NCBI RefSeq assembly: GCF_024171565.1
Contig: NZ_JALJZZ010000002.1
Span: 124,001 to 188,000, forward strand
Length of the DNA: 64,000 bases
Reading direction: 5' to 3'
Origin: Okibacterium sp. HSC-33S16
GTDB lineage: Bacteria; Actinomycetota; Actinomycetes; Actinomycetales; Microbacteriaceae
Below, piece by piece: positions 24,217 through 33,540 of this stretch. The position numbers were made by a program, and so were the translations under genes. Each line of letters opens with the position of its first letter. The stretch's first letter is position 1. The notes beneath the pieces were generated by a model. That model worked only from the letters and a program-made list of their open reading frames with translations. It made no database searches and was not told the origin of the DNA.

Positions 24217-25197
24217 CTATGCCTCCTCGGGCACCCGCACGAGCAGACCGCCGGGCTCGACCCAGGTCTTGAGCGCCGTGGCCTCGCCGAACTCGTCACC
24301 GTCAAGCTCGATTGGCTCCGCGCGGCTGAGCCGCACGGTGAGCTTCTCGCCGCGGAAGTAGTTGAGCGCCTTCACATCCGGCGACACGAGCTTCTCGCCG
24401 AGCTTCGTGCGCCGCAGCACCCCGTTCTCCCAAATTACTTTGACGAAGATCTGCACCCAGCCGATGAAGCCCTCGGGGCGCAGCACGATGATGTCGAGCT
24501 CGCCGTCATCGACGGCCGCATCTGGAAGCAACACGACATTGGCCATCAGCGAACCGCAGTTGCCCATGATGATCGTGTGGGCGCGCACGGCCCGGGGTTT
24601 CTGGGTGCCGAGTTGGTAGCGCATGCGCAGGTAGTTCTTGTCGGTGAGGGCCTTGCCGATCGCGCCGACGTAGGCGAGCCAGCCGACCTTCGCCTTGAGT
24701 TCCTCGTCGGTGTTCGCGAGCATCTTCGCGTCGAGGCCAAGGCCGGCCATCACGAGGTAGGCGTGGTGATCGATCTTTCCACCCGACCGCTCAATGTCGA
24801 TTTTCGCGAGGTCGATCGGGCGGTTCTTGCCGGCGAACGCCGAGTGCAGTGAGTGGTCGAGGTCGTCGAGAGTGAGGTTGAGGTTGCGGGCGAGCAGGTT
24901 GCCCGTCCCCGATGGCAGCAGTGCAATCGGGACGCCGGAGCCCGACATCGCCTCAGCCACGGCACGCACCGTGCCGTCTCCACCGGCCGCGATGATCATG
25001 GCTGCGCCGTCACTGAGCGCCTCAGTTGTCACCTCGCCACCGGGGTCTTCGACCGAGGTCTCGTAGTAGCGGGTCTCGGCCCAGCCCGCCTCGCCGGCTT
25101 CGCGACCGGCCGCTTCCTTGATCGCGTCAATGTCGACCTTGATCGGGTTGTAAATTACCGCGGCAAACTTCGGGGCGTCGGTCGATTCTGTACTCAC
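24217..25197 (-). CDS. Diacylglycerol kinase / lipid kinase family protein
   Basis: A 326-residue DAGK_cat enzyme. The nucleotide loop AAGGDGTVRAVAEAMSG and the SGTGNLLARNL motif are diagnostic. The C-terminal beta-domain ends with AEPIELDGDEFGE. It would phosphorylate diacylglycerol or a related lipid at the inner membrane face. GTG 25195-25197 (VSTESTDAPKFAAVIYNP) fits the family N-terminus and has a GGTGAAA site; the open frame continues upstream over the divergent gene and is not credible there. Divergent from the AlaX-like gene. Confidence 0.9.
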   Translation of the reverse strand: MSTESTDAPKFAAVIYNPIKVDIDAIKEAAGREAGEAGWAETRYYETSVEDPGGEVTTEALSDGAAMIIAAGGDGTVRAVAEAMSGSGVPIALLPSGTGNLLARNLNLTLDDLDHSLHSAFAGKNRPIDLAKIDIERSGGKIDHHAYLVMAGLGLDAKMLANTDEELKAKVGWLAYVGAIGKALTDKNYLRMRYQLGTQKPRAVRAHTIIMGNCGSLMANVVLLPDAAVDDGELDIIVLRPEGFIGWVQIFVKVIWENGVLRRTKLGEKLVSPDVKALNYFRGEKLTVRLSRAEPIELDGDEFGEATALKTWVEPGGLLVRVPEEA

Positions 25198-25339
25198 TGT
25201 TTCACCGTGACGGGTGCATACCCTCTCGCGCAAGTCCCTCAGCAGAAGAGGGGCGGATGTCACGGCGTCTGCTATGAGGACGCCAGCGTAAAGTCGACAA
25301 CGGCATTCCCTCTCCCCGCTCAAGCGAACGGACGTTCCT

Positions 25340-26209
25340 GTGGCTCTTCCCGAAACCGACACCCTCGTCAGCTATCCCGACGGCGCAACCAGCTCGACCG
25401 GAACCGTGCTCCACGTCGAGCCGCTTCCCGATGGCCGGTCGGCCGTGCTGCTCGATGAGACCGCGTTTCACCCGGTCGACACCGCCTGGCCCGACCAGCC
25501 AGCCGACCGCGGTACCCTCACCAGTGCATCGGGAACGCACGCCATCGTCGATGGCGTGACCGGAGGCATCCGTGACGGGAAGCTGTATCTGGGCGCGGAC
25601 CTTCCGGTGCGCACGGGCGCCGAGGGGTGGACCTTCGTTGTCGCCCACGTGCTCGAGGGCGCGGTACCCGAGGTGGGCGAGACGGTGCGGGTCGAGGTGG
25701 ACGCGCAGCACCGCGCCGCCCTGTCGGCCGGGCACACGGCGTGCCACCTCGCGTCACTGGCGCTCGACGCCGCGCTCGCCGACGCGTGGAGCAAGGACGT
25801 CGCGACCGATGCGCTCGGCAACCCCGCGTTTGACGCGCTCGCCATTCAGCGCTCGCGCATCGTGCCGAACGGGTCGCTCGACACCTACCGGATCGGCAAG
25901 TCGCTGCGCCGCAAGGGCTTCACTCCCGCTGCGCTCGCCGACCCAGTAGACGTCGCCGCCCACGCCAACGCCCGGCTCGCCGAGTGGGTGGAAGCCGGGG
26001 GAGCGGTCTCCATCGAGCGCACCGAGAGCTCCTTGACGGCTCGGCGCACCTGGGCGTGCGAACTGCCGACGGGTCGGGTCGAGATCCCATGCGGCGGCAC
26101 CCACCTCGAGTCGCTGAGCGAGTTGGCCAGCGTCACCGTGGCGTTGACTACCGGTGAGATCGAGGGTGGAGTCGAGCTGGTCATGGAGACCACCGCGACC
26201 GTGAGGTAA
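25340..26209 (+). CDS. AlaX-like alanyl-tRNA editing / metal-dependent hydrolase
   Basis: A 289-residue protein similar to freestanding AlaRS editing domains. The zinc set is visible: HTACH (H132, H136) and CGGTH (C251, H255). In AlaX these residues support hydrolysis of Ser-tRNA(Ala) or Gly-tRNA(Ala). The N-terminal third forms a beta-barrel like the AlaRS linker region. GTG 25340 starts the protein; no strong ribosome site is visible. Divergent from the lipid kinase. Confidence 0.83.
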   Translation: MALPETDTLVSYPDGATSSTGTVLHVEPLPDGRSAVLLDETAFHPVDTAWPDQPADRGTLTSASGTHAIVDGVTGGIRDGKLYLGADLPVRTGAEGWTFVVAHVLEGAVPEVGETVRVEVDAQHRAALSAGHTACHLASLALDAALADAWSKDVATDALGNPAFDALAIQRSRIVPNGSLDTYRIGKSLRRKGFTPAALADPVDVAAHANARLAEWVEAGGAVSIERTESSLTARRTWACELPTGRVEIPCGGTHLESLSELASVTVALTTGEIEGGVELVMETTATVR

Positions 26210-26267
26210 GTGGGGAGCGGCGAGTTCATCCTCCCGGCTGACCCCGGATCATCCCTCGGGTCGATCC

Positions 26268-26283
26268 GCTCGGCTCGCCGAGC
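26268..26283 (+). terminator. Short hairpin before lipoprotein gene
   Basis: GCTCGGC and GCCGAGC form a 7-bp stem with a minimal TC loop, between the AlaX-like gene and the small lipoprotein. No T-run follows, so it may only partly terminate upstream transcripts. Confidence 0.35.
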
Positions 26284-26298
26284 CGCTGAACTGGAGAC

Positions 26299-26757
26299 AT
26301 GCTTCCGAAACGTGTCCTCCTTCTCACCGCCGCAGCCGCCCTGGCTGCCCTCAGCCTCACCGGGTGCTCGGTGAAAGAGGTGCTGAGCAACTCACGTGAG
26401 TCGGAGTTCGCCAGCTATGACACCGCGGCCGAGTTGTGGCCGTCAGGCGAACTGCCGGGGTGGATTCCGACGGATGCCACAGGCATCCGTTCATTGGAGA
26501 CGAAAGATGGGCGACTGTCGGTCATTCGGGTGACGACGTCGAGCCCGCTCGAGGGTGAGTGTGAGGAGCGGGCGCGCCAGGGCGTGCCGGTGCTCACCGC
26601 GACGTGGACCGCGGCGGCCGAGCGACCCGATGCGGTGATGGTGTGTGACGAGTACGAGATCATGCCGACCGAGGACGGCTGGCTGGGCTGGTTTGAAGGG
26701 CCGGAGGTGCCGAGCCGATTGGCGCCAGGTTCGCAGGCTGGTCAGGCCTCGCGCTAA
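26299..26757 (+). CDS. Small secreted lipoprotein
   Basis: A 152-residue lipoprotein with lipobox SLTGC (Cys at residue 23). The mature part has WPSGELPGWIPTDATGIRSL and two later cysteines (GECEER, MVCDEYE) that could form a disulfide. No domain recognised, but the W-I-P-x-D-A-x-x-I pattern recurs in small actinobacterial lipoproteins. CTGGAGAC provides the ribosome site. The codons for DATGIRS contain a perfect 9-bp hairpin (26470-26490) made of the local octamer. Confidence 0.75.
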   Translation: MLPKRVLLLTAAAALAALSLTGCSVKEVLSNSRESEFASYDTAAELWPSGELPGWIPTDATGIRSLETKDGRLSVIRVTTSSPLEGECEERARQGVPVLTATWTAAAERPDAVMVCDEYEIMPTEDGWLGWFEGPEVPSRLAPGSQAGQASR

Positions 26758-26774
26758 GGGCGCGGCACCGCAGC

Positions 26775-26809
26775 GATCGGGCCCGCCGCGAGATGCGACG
26801 GGCCCGATC
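26775..26809. terminator. Bidirectional terminator hairpin
   Basis: GATCGGGCCCG (26775-26785) pairs with CGGGCCCGATC (26799-26809) around a 13-nt loop, followed by TTTGT. It serves the lipoprotein gene and the convergent peptidase gene. Confidence 0.75.
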
Positions 26810-26829
26810 TTTGTCAACACTGGGAACGT

Positions 26830-28419
26830 TTAGCGCTTGCCGTTCGGTCCCTTGTGGTCGAAGCGGTCGGTGCGCCAGTGGCCCTTGCCGTGGCCCTTTC
26901 CACCGTGGTGCTTCGTCTTGGTTTCAGCGAAGGTCGCGGTCGAGTTCGCGATGGCGTCGGCCATCTGCTCGAGCACAACCGGGTCGATGTTGGTGATGTC
27001 GTCGCATGCTGAGTGGTAGCACTCGTCGTATGCGACTCCAGCGGTTCCGCCGAAGATCGCCGCTTGCTCGACGCTCTTGATGTCTTCTGCTCCGGAGAAC
27101 AGGCCCCCCGCAGGGATGCCCGCCTCGATAAAGCCGAAGTAGTCGCTGCGTCCGTCGAACGCGGTGGGCTCGCTCGCGAGACCCTGCGATGCGAAGAACT
27201 CCTCGAAGTTCGCCTCGATCTCAGCCGAACCTTCGGGACCAGCCGTGCCGAACGCATCACCGTTGCCGTCATAGACGAAGCGCACCGCGTTGGGTGATCC
27301 GACCATGTCGAAGTTCAGGTTGAGCGCGTGCTGCGCGATCTGAGCTTCGGTCAGCTGGCTGACGTAGTAGTTCGATCCGACCAGGCCGTCTTCTTCACCA
27401 CTCCAGAACGCGAAACGAATCTTGTTCGTCGGTGTGAGGTGTTTCTTCGAGATCTGCAGTGCGGTCTCGAGGATCGACGCGGTGCCCGAGCCGTTGTCGT
27501 TGATGCCCGGTCCTTCACGCACGCTGTCGAGGTGTCCACCGACGACGACGATCTCGTTGGGGTCGCCCTTCGGTGTGTCGGCGAGGAGATTGAAGGTGTT
27601 GATCGTTTCGACGTGGGCGTCGAAGGCGAGGCGAACCTCGGTGCCCGCAGCTGCGAGCGTCTCTCCCAGCGCGAATGTCGTGGTGGCGACGGGCAGGCTG
27701 AAGATCGTGTCACCGAGCGTTCCGGAGAAGAGTGCCGAGCGGTCCTCGGTCTCGGACGCATTGCCCTGGTTGAAGATGATCACTCCGACGGCGCCGGCGG
27801 CCAGTGCGTTGTCGGCCTTGACCCGGAAGTCGCAGCTGCCGCGTTGCACGAGCGCAATGTTGCCGGCTGTGAAGCCCGCAAAGTCGGTGGCCTCACAACC
27901 GCTGGTCGACGCACGGTCGCCGGTGAGGTTGATGTCGACGGCCTGCACCACACCTGAAACGTCACCCTCGGAGGCGTTTGATGCCTCGAGGAAGTCCACC
28001 TCGTACTGGTAGCTCACTGCAGTGGGTGCGGTCTGGTTGAGGACGGCGGTGTCGACGATGGACTTGTCGTAGCTGAACGGCTGACGCGAGGTGATGTAGC
28101 CGGCCTTCTTGAGTTTCGCTTCCATGTAGTCCGCCGAAGCGACGTGGCCGGGAAGGCCCGCCGCGCGGTTGCCGCCGTTGGCGTCCGCGATGTCCTGTAG
28201 TGCCTGCAGGTGGCGAGTGATGCCGTCGGCAGTGACGGCTTTCACGAGCACCTCTGAGGCGGTTTTGCCATTTCCGTGGCCGTTGTTCCAGCCAGGGCCG
28301 CCGCCGTGGCCGCCCTTGTTGCCGCCGGCGTAGGCCGGACCGGCGAAGCTGACGGCGACCAAAGCGCCCGTGGCGAGAGCCGCCCCGAGCGCTGTGCCCA
28401 CCTTGCGTTTTTCAAACAT
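26830..28419 (-). CDS. Secreted M28 aminopeptidase with PA domain
   Basis: A 529-residue exported zinc peptidase. The signal peptide ends near AGPAYAGG. A Gly/His/Asn-rich stretch follows, then a protease-associated domain (about 130-250: AGFTAGNIALVQRGSCDFRVK, GVIIFNQGN), and an M28 catalytic domain: VVVGGHLDS, GPGINDNGSG, FWSGEEDGLVGS, NLNFDMVGS and CYHSACDD, which supply His/Asp/Glu zinc ligands as in Streptomyces griseus aminopeptidase. The last 30 residues are His/Gly/Lys-rich, which could bind metal. GAAGGGG precedes ATG 28417-28419. Confidence 0.92.
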   Translation of the reverse strand: MFEKRKVGTALGAALATGALVAVSFAGPAYAGGNKGGHGGGPGWNNGHGNGKTASEVLVKAVTADGITRHLQALQDIADANGGNRAAGLPGHVASADYMEAKLKKAGYITSRQPFSYDKSIVDTAVLNQTAPTAVSYQYEVDFLEASNASEGDVSGVVQAVDINLTGDRASTSGCEATDFAGFTAGNIALVQRGSCDFRVKADNALAAGAVGVIIFNQGNASETEDRSALFSGTLGDTIFSLPVATTTFALGETLAAAGTEVRLAFDAHVETINTFNLLADTPKGDPNEIVVVGGHLDSVREGPGINDNGSGTASILETALQISKKHLTPTNKIRFAFWSGEEDGLVGSNYYVSQLTEAQIAQHALNLNFDMVGSPNAVRFVYDGNGDAFGTAGPEGSAEIEANFEEFFASQGLASEPTAFDGRSDYFGFIEAGIPAGGLFSGAEDIKSVEQAAIFGGTAGVAYDECYHSACDDITNIDPVVLEQMADAIANSTATFAETKTKHHGGKGHGKGHWRTDRFDHKGPNGKR

Positions 28420-28583
28420 GTATTACCCCTTCACTGGAGAGTGACAGTCAGGCCTGGGCTCGTGACCCCGGCACGGTGTTTCAGACTGTAGACCCCCGAA
28501 GAGGGGTAAGGGAAGCAAAAGGTGAGTGAATCTCGCAGTCGGTCCCCTGTTCGGAGGACTGGAAAACTGGTTTCGGGCTGGGG

Positions 28584-30065
28584 TCACAGCGTCCGGTGAG
28601 TCCAGCGTCCGCCGACCAGGGTGCCCGCGACCGTTGGGGCGCGCAGGGCTTCCGGCGGCGAGGTGAACGGGTCAAGTTCGACGACAGCGAGGTCCGCGAT
28701 CTCGCCCACCGCAACATCCGTTCGTGTACTGGCTCTGAGCGCTTCGGCGGCTGACAGCGCCTGCTCAACGTGCCAGGGCTCACGCCCGTCGCGGGTGCGA
28801 CCGACCGCCGACGCGATGGCGAACCACGGGTCGAGCGGCGCGACCGGTGCGTCGGATCCCAGGACCAGTCGAACACCGGCATCCACAAAAGAGCGCAGCA
28901 CGAAGGCGTGAGCCGTGCGGCCGGGCCAAAATGTGTCGGCGATGTCGCGATCGTCCATGGCGTGCTCGGGCTGCACACTGGCTTCGACGCCGAGTGCAGC
29001 GAACCGGGCAATGTCGGCGTCGGTGACGAGCTGTGCGTGCTCGATCCGACCGCGAGTGATGCCGAGCGCTTCGAAGGTGTCGAGTACGTGTGTGTTGGCC
29101 GCGTCGCCAATCGCGTGCACCGCCGGGGAGATACCCGCGCTCGACGACCGACGAAGGTGAGCGGCAAGCTCGTCGGGCGGGACCACGAGGAGGCCGCGGC
29201 TGTCGGGCTGCCCGGCCATACCCGGGTACTCGTCGAAGCAAAACGCCGTGCGGGTGCCGAGTGACCCGTCGGTGATGACCTTGTGCCGGCCAACCGTGAG
29301 GAGTTCGGAGAGCCGCTGGCCGGTGTGCAGCCCCTCGGCGATCGCGCGGTCGATGTGCTCGCTGTAGATGCCGAACTCGACACGCACCGCATCAAACCCG
29401 CCCGTCATTCGGCGTTCCCAGCTCTCGCGGTTCCACGCCATCTCAAAATCGACGATTCCGACGATGCCGCGCGCCGCAGCATCCGTTGCTGCCTCATTCA
29501 CCATCGGATCCAGCACCGAATCGGGCACCGCGTTGACGAGGTTCTCAATGGCGAACGCCGCCGTCTCGCGGATGAGGCCGGTGGGGTGCCCGGCGTGCCC
29601 GAAGAGCTCGAGCGCCACGGTGTTGAGCCACACCGAGTGGAGGTCGGAGCTGATCAGCACGATCGGCGCGCCACCGCCGGCCGCGTCGAGGTCGGCGAGG
29701 TTGGGCGCGTCTGGCCAAGTTCCGTCGCGAAAACCGTTGGCCACGAAGGTGAGCGGGCGACCGTCGTCGTCGACGGCCAGCGGGCCCGCGGCGGCGAGAG
29801 CGTCGTGCACCAGCTGAGCCGCATGGCGAGCGCTTGTTGCGGTCGACACGTCGAGCCGTCGGGTCTTCAGAGCCCACTGGCTAAAATGCACATGCTCGTC
29901 CCAGAGCCCCGGAATCACCCAGCGACCGTCGAGCGATACGTCGTCAGAATGCGAGCGGATGTCATCGGCCATCTTCACGATGCGGCCGTTTGTGATCAGA
30001 ATGTCGGTGACACGATCACCGACCCGGGCGTCGCGGAGGACAAGGCTCTCGGCTGCCGCGCTCAC
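28584..30065 (-). CDS. Amidohydrolase_3 family metal-dependent hydrolase (YtcJ-like)
   Basis: A 493-residue amidohydrolase. It begins with a short beta-sandwich strand and metal motif WDEHVHFS (HxH), and carries VITDGSLGTRT, AVHAIGDAAN, RIEHAQL and LVLGSDAPVAP, then the returning sandwich with ADLAVVELD. These are the landmarks of amidohydrolase_3 enzymes such as YtcJ, whose substrates are mostly unknown. GTG 30063-30065 overlaps the stop of the PaiB-like gene by 4 bp, so both are coupled. Confidence 0.9.
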   Translation of the reverse strand: MSAAAESLVLRDARVGDRVTDILITNGRIVKMADDIRSHSDDVSLDGRWVIPGLWDEHVHFSQWALKTRRLDVSTATSARHAAQLVHDALAAAGPLAVDDDGRPLTFVANGFRDGTWPDAPNLADLDAAGGGAPIVLISSDLHSVWLNTVALELFGHAGHPTGLIRETAAFAIENLVNAVPDSVLDPMVNEAATDAAARGIVGIVDFEMAWNRESWERRMTGGFDAVRVEFGIYSEHIDRAIAEGLHTGQRLSELLTVGRHKVITDGSLGTRTAFCFDEYPGMAGQPDSRGLLVVPPDELAAHLRRSSSAGISPAVHAIGDAANTHVLDTFEALGITRGRIEHAQLVTDADIARFAALGVEASVQPEHAMDDRDIADTFWPGRTAHAFVLRSFVDAGVRLVLGSDAPVAPLDPWFAIASAVGRTRDGREPWHVEQALSAAEALRASTRTDVAVGEIADLAVVELDPFTSPPEALRAPTVAGTLVGGRWTHRTL

Positions 30066-30676
30066 CTGTCGTGGACTCGGCGCATCTCGGCCGCCAGGTC
30101 GGGCTGGGCGTAGTGCGCGCCGTGCTCCAGTTCGGACATCACGTGATCGACGACCTCGGTCGGCTTGCCCTGACTGAGCTTGGCGCGCGCCTCGAACCGG
30201 GTCACCCGCATGCGGAACCCCACGGTGCCCGACATAATGCGGCGGCCATACTCCTCGTTGTCCTCGAGGAGGTTCGGCTCGGGCATCGTGTGCTCAAAGT
30301 GGCTTACCAGCTCGCTGAGTACCCGCCAGTTCTCCTCGTCGCTGAGGATCTCCGGGGTGCCGTAAAGGTGAGCAGTGACGTGGTTCCAAGTCGGCACAGC
30401 GGGCTTCCCGTCGTACCACCCGGGCGACACGTAGCCGTGTGGTCCCTGGATGAGAACCATCACCTCGTGGTCGCCGAGTTCGAGCGCCCGGTCGTCGGGG
30501 CGGCCCACGTGGCTAACGATGCTGATGCCCTCGGCGCTCTCCTCGAGGATCACCGGGTAGTGCGACGCCACCAGGCCTTTCTCGGTGTTCGAGACGATCG
30601 TGGCCCACGGGTTGTCGCGGATCAGCCGCTTCACTTCTTCGGGGTTAGTGACGAGATAGGCGGGGGTGTGTCGCAT
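30062..30676 (-). CDS. PaiB-like FMN-binding negative transcriptional regulator
   Basis: A 204-residue protein of the PaiB family: MRHTPAYLVTNPEEVKRLIRD, NPWATIVSN, ASHYPVILEES, VHIGRP-like VSHVGRPDDRA, and WYDGKPAVPTWNHVTAHLYG. The fold is an FMN-binding split barrel. In Bacillus, PaiB is linked to control of sporulation and protease genes. ATG 30674-30676 matches the family start. It heads a two-gene operon with the amidohydrolase. Confidence 0.88.
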   Translation of the reverse strand: MRHTPAYLVTNPEEVKRLIRDNPWATIVSNTEKGLVASHYPVILEESAEGISIVSHVGRPDDRALELGDHEVMVLIQGPHGYVSPGWYDGKPAVPTWNHVTAHLYGTPEILSDEENWRVLSELVSHFEHTMPEPNLLEDNEEYGRRIMSGTVGFRMRVTRFEARAKLSQGKPTEVVDHVMSELEHGAHYAQPDLAAEMRRVHDR

Positions 30677-30788
30677 GGGGAGATTCTGGCACGAGTTCCG
30701 CACCGGCGGTTCCCCCGACCGTGTGTCTCCATCGCCGGAGCCACATGAGCCTTTTCGCTACTCAGTATTCGATGACCAGTCGTCTTTC

Positions 30789-33428
30789 CTAATCAGTGAA
30801 GGACGCCGGCGCCGTTGTCAGGGGACGAGGCTCGAATTCACACGAGAAGTGGTGCTTCCCTGAGGCGACAACTACCACGGGTGACCCGTCGGGGAGCTGT
30901 ATGTCAGCCTCGGTCGACGGCGCAACGACGACGTCGAGGGAAAATCGTTTTTCGTTGAGTCGCCATGAAACCGATGCCTCACCATATGGCGTGTTATGAG
31001 TTGCGCTCGCGGAGGTGAGCCGAGGGTCCGGCAGGGGAGCGACTCTGATCCGCCGGTATCCCGGAGCGGCTGGAGCGAGCCCCGCGACCCGGCGATGCAT
31101 GAAGTCAGCCACCGCGCCGAATGCGTAGTGGTTGAAGGACGTCATGTCGCCTGGGTTGATGGTGCCGTCAGGAAGCATTGAGTTCCAGCGCTCCCAAATC
31201 GTTGTTGCTCCCATGGTCACCGCGTACAACCAGGACGGGTTCTCGGTTTGAAGCAGAAGCTCCCATGCGGTGGCACTGTTGCCGGTGTCGGCAAGCGCAT
31301 CGCAGACGAGGGGAGTGCCCAGGAAGCCGGAGCCGATGCGGTAGCCGTCGGCCGCAACCTGCCCAGCGAGAAGCTCGCCGGCGCGCTCGAGTTGCTCAGG
31401 CAGCAGTAGTCCGAAAGCAATTCCGAGCGAATAGGCCGTTTGGGACGGGAAGGCTGCCCGTCCGTTCGGCGTCACATACTCCGAACGGAAACGCGCGGCG
31501 GCTCGGCTGGCCAGAGTGCCGTAACGGCTCGACGCTGCACTATCACCGAGGACGAGCGCGGCATCGCGCGCGATCTGCGCAGAACGTGCGAGGTAAGCGG
31601 TGGAGACCGCCTGCCACGGCAGGCGCGCCGCCCACGGTTGGTCGTCCGGCGCTGCCGAATCGAGCCAGTCGCCGAAAGAGAATCCTCCGCTTGCGAAGTC
31701 GAGTTCGTCGCCAGCGCGGGCAGCGAACACGTCGACCCACGCGGTCATCGAGTGCCATTGACGGCGAAGGATTCCGACGTCGCCCGAGCGCTCGTACATC
31801 GTCCACGGCACGACGGTTGCTGCGTCCCCCCAGCCCGCTTCCGCTCCGAGTGGCGGCAGGTGGGGATCGACGTCTGCCCACGGCACGTACACCGGAACGT
31901 TGCCGTCCTCGTGCTGGTCGGCAGCGAGATCAGCCAACCAGCCGGTCAAGATGCCGCTGGTGTCATAGAGGAACGACGCAGTTGGCGCGAACACCTGAAG
32001 GTCACCGGTCCACCCCAGTCGTTCGTCGCGCTGCGGGCAGTCGGTAGGCACGTCGATGAAGTTGCCTCGCATTCCCCAGACGACGTTTTCGTGCAGGCGG
32101 TTGAGTTGGGCATCCGAAGATGAGAACGTGCCGAGGCGCTGCATGTCGGTGTGAATGACAACGGCCTCGAGGTCATCCACCGCGAGCTCACCGGGCCAGC
32201 CTTCAACCTCTGCGTATCGAAAACCGTGGAAGGTGAACTCTGGTTCCCACTCAACGGCGTGGCCATCGAGGATGATCGCGTCGGTCGCTCGTGCGGCGCG
32301 CAGCGGACGTGTGCCAAGTTCGCCGTGCTCGAGCACCTCTGCGTGCCTGAACCGGACGACGTGCCCGGCCGGCGCCGCTGGGATCCGCACGCGTAACCGG
32401 CCGACGAGATTCTGTCCGAAGTCAACCAGTGTTGCGCCCGACGGGGAGGTGATGATCTCGAGCGGGCGCAACGACTCGATGCGGCGCACCGGTGGGCCAT
32501 CTGGGGCGACAAGCGTTGCGAGATCCAGTTCTGCGATGCTGACCGGAGTCCAATCTGCATCGTCGAATCCCGGTCCGTCCCATCCGTCGTGACGGAGTCG
32601 AGCATCAAAAGTTTCACCCATGTACAAGTCGGCACTGACGACCGGTCCCAATGAGGCCCGCCATGTTTCGTCCGTCCCGACGATGCTGCGCGTGCCGTCG
32701 GCGTGATCGACCTCGAGCTGTACGAGGGCACCAGTCTGATCGCCGTAGACGTTTCGAAGCCCAGCGAAGCCGAGGTAGCCGCGGTACCAGCCATCTGCGA
32801 GATGGACACCGATGGCGTTGGCGCCTTCCCGCACCAGCCCTGTCACGTCCCAGCTTCGATATCGCAGGCGGGAACCGTAGCTCGTCCAACCCGGGTGCAG
32901 CACATCGTCACTAATGGGATGCCCATTCAGATGCACGGTCATGACGCCATGTGCCGTCGCTCGGATCCGGGCACGGACGATGGAGCCTCGGATTTCGCTT
33001 TCGCCGCGAAGAAGCACCGCGGGGGCGCCAGTGCCATCACCGTTCGAGGAAGGCAACTGTGGTTCGATGAGGCGCGCTTTCCACTGATCCGCATCGATGA
33101 GACCGACTTCAAGACTCGTCGGCGCGCTCCACGCGGAGGGTGCGTCGTCACCGCCCCAAACTCTGACCCGCACCGAACGTCGATCGCGGCTCACCAATGG
33201 CATGGCTGGCCAGGGTACGAGGACCTGCTCCGCCGAGTCGATACGGCCGGTGGAGAATCTTGCCGATTCGGCCTGCCCTCCCTGGTCGACGATCTCGAGT
33301 TCATAGGCGCGTTGCGACCAGCCCGCTTCATCCGTCGAGGTCACCCACGACAATCGTGGTTCGGACTCACCGATACCGAACGGTTCGCGGTGGTGCTCGA
33401 CGCTGACGGGGTGCACGATGACGCTCAT
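30789..33428 (-). CDS. Alpha-L-rhamnosidase, GH78
   Basis: An 879-residue glycosidase without a signal peptide, so cytoplasmic. N-terminal beta-domains (residues 1-330, including HPGWTSYGSRLRYRSWDV and DGWYRGYLGF) precede the (alpha/alpha)6 barrel with the GH78 hallmark PTDCPQRDERLGWTGD near residue 461, where the Asp/Arg/Glu residues are catalytic. The C-terminal beta-sandwich has TSFNHYAFGAVADFMHR and GYRRIRVAPLPD. It removes terminal L-rhamnose from plant glycosides such as rutinosides. Together with the GH1 enzyme in the same divergon it could strip rhamnosyl-glucosides. It lies downstream of the TetR gene on the same strand. Confidence 0.94.
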   Translation of the reverse strand: MSVIVHPVSVEHHREPFGIGESEPRLSWVTSTDEAGWSQRAYELEIVDQGGQAESARFSTGRIDSAEQVLVPWPAMPLVSRDRRSVRVRVWGGDDAPSAWSAPTSLEVGLIDADQWKARLIEPQLPSSNGDGTGAPAVLLRGESEIRGSIVRARIRATAHGVMTVHLNGHPISDDVLHPGWTSYGSRLRYRSWDVTGLVREGANAIGVHLADGWYRGYLGFAGLRNVYGDQTGALVQLEVDHADGTRSIVGTDETWRASLGPVVSADLYMGETFDARLRHDGWDGPGFDDADWTPVSIAELDLATLVAPDGPPVRRIESLRPLEIITSPSGATLVDFGQNLVGRLRVRIPAAPAGHVVRFRHAEVLEHGELGTRPLRAARATDAIILDGHAVEWEPEFTFHGFRYAEVEGWPGELAVDDLEAVVIHTDMQRLGTFSSSDAQLNRLHENVVWGMRGNFIDVPTDCPQRDERLGWTGDLQVFAPTASFLYDTSGILTGWLADLAADQHEDGNVPVYVPWADVDPHLPPLGAEAGWGDAATVVPWTMYERSGDVGILRRQWHSMTAWVDVFAARAGDELDFASGGFSFGDWLDSAAPDDQPWAARLPWQAVSTAYLARSAQIARDAALVLGDSAASSRYGTLASRAAARFRSEYVTPNGRAAFPSQTAYSLGIAFGLLLPEQLERAGELLAGQVAADGYRIGSGFLGTPLVCDALADTGNSATAWELLLQTENPSWLYAVTMGATTIWERWNSMLPDGTINPGDMTSFNHYAFGAVADFMHRRVAGLAPAAPGYRRIRVAPLPDPRLTSASATHNTPYGEASVSWRLNEKRFSLDVVVAPSTEADIQLPDGSPVVVVASGKHHFSCEFEPRPLTTAPASFTD

Positions 33429-33540
33429 GGGTTCCTTCGGGTTCTCTGCACACGTCTTTTATGGCGCGTGCGGTTCTCTGCCGTCAGCGGCAACCCGCCG
33501 GTGGGACGTCAGAACGATTGGGTTGCTGCTGTGTTCCGGA

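Noticed and set aside
29283-30113. A 276-codon plus-strand frame over the amidohydrolase
   Set aside because: No recognisable domain, and the minus-strand frame has the full amidohydrolase metal motifs and a coupled start.
30704-30788. Possible insertion-sequence edge at the start of the glycoside island
   Set aside because: No terminal inverted repeats, target duplications or transposase; the island border is inferred only from octamer loss.
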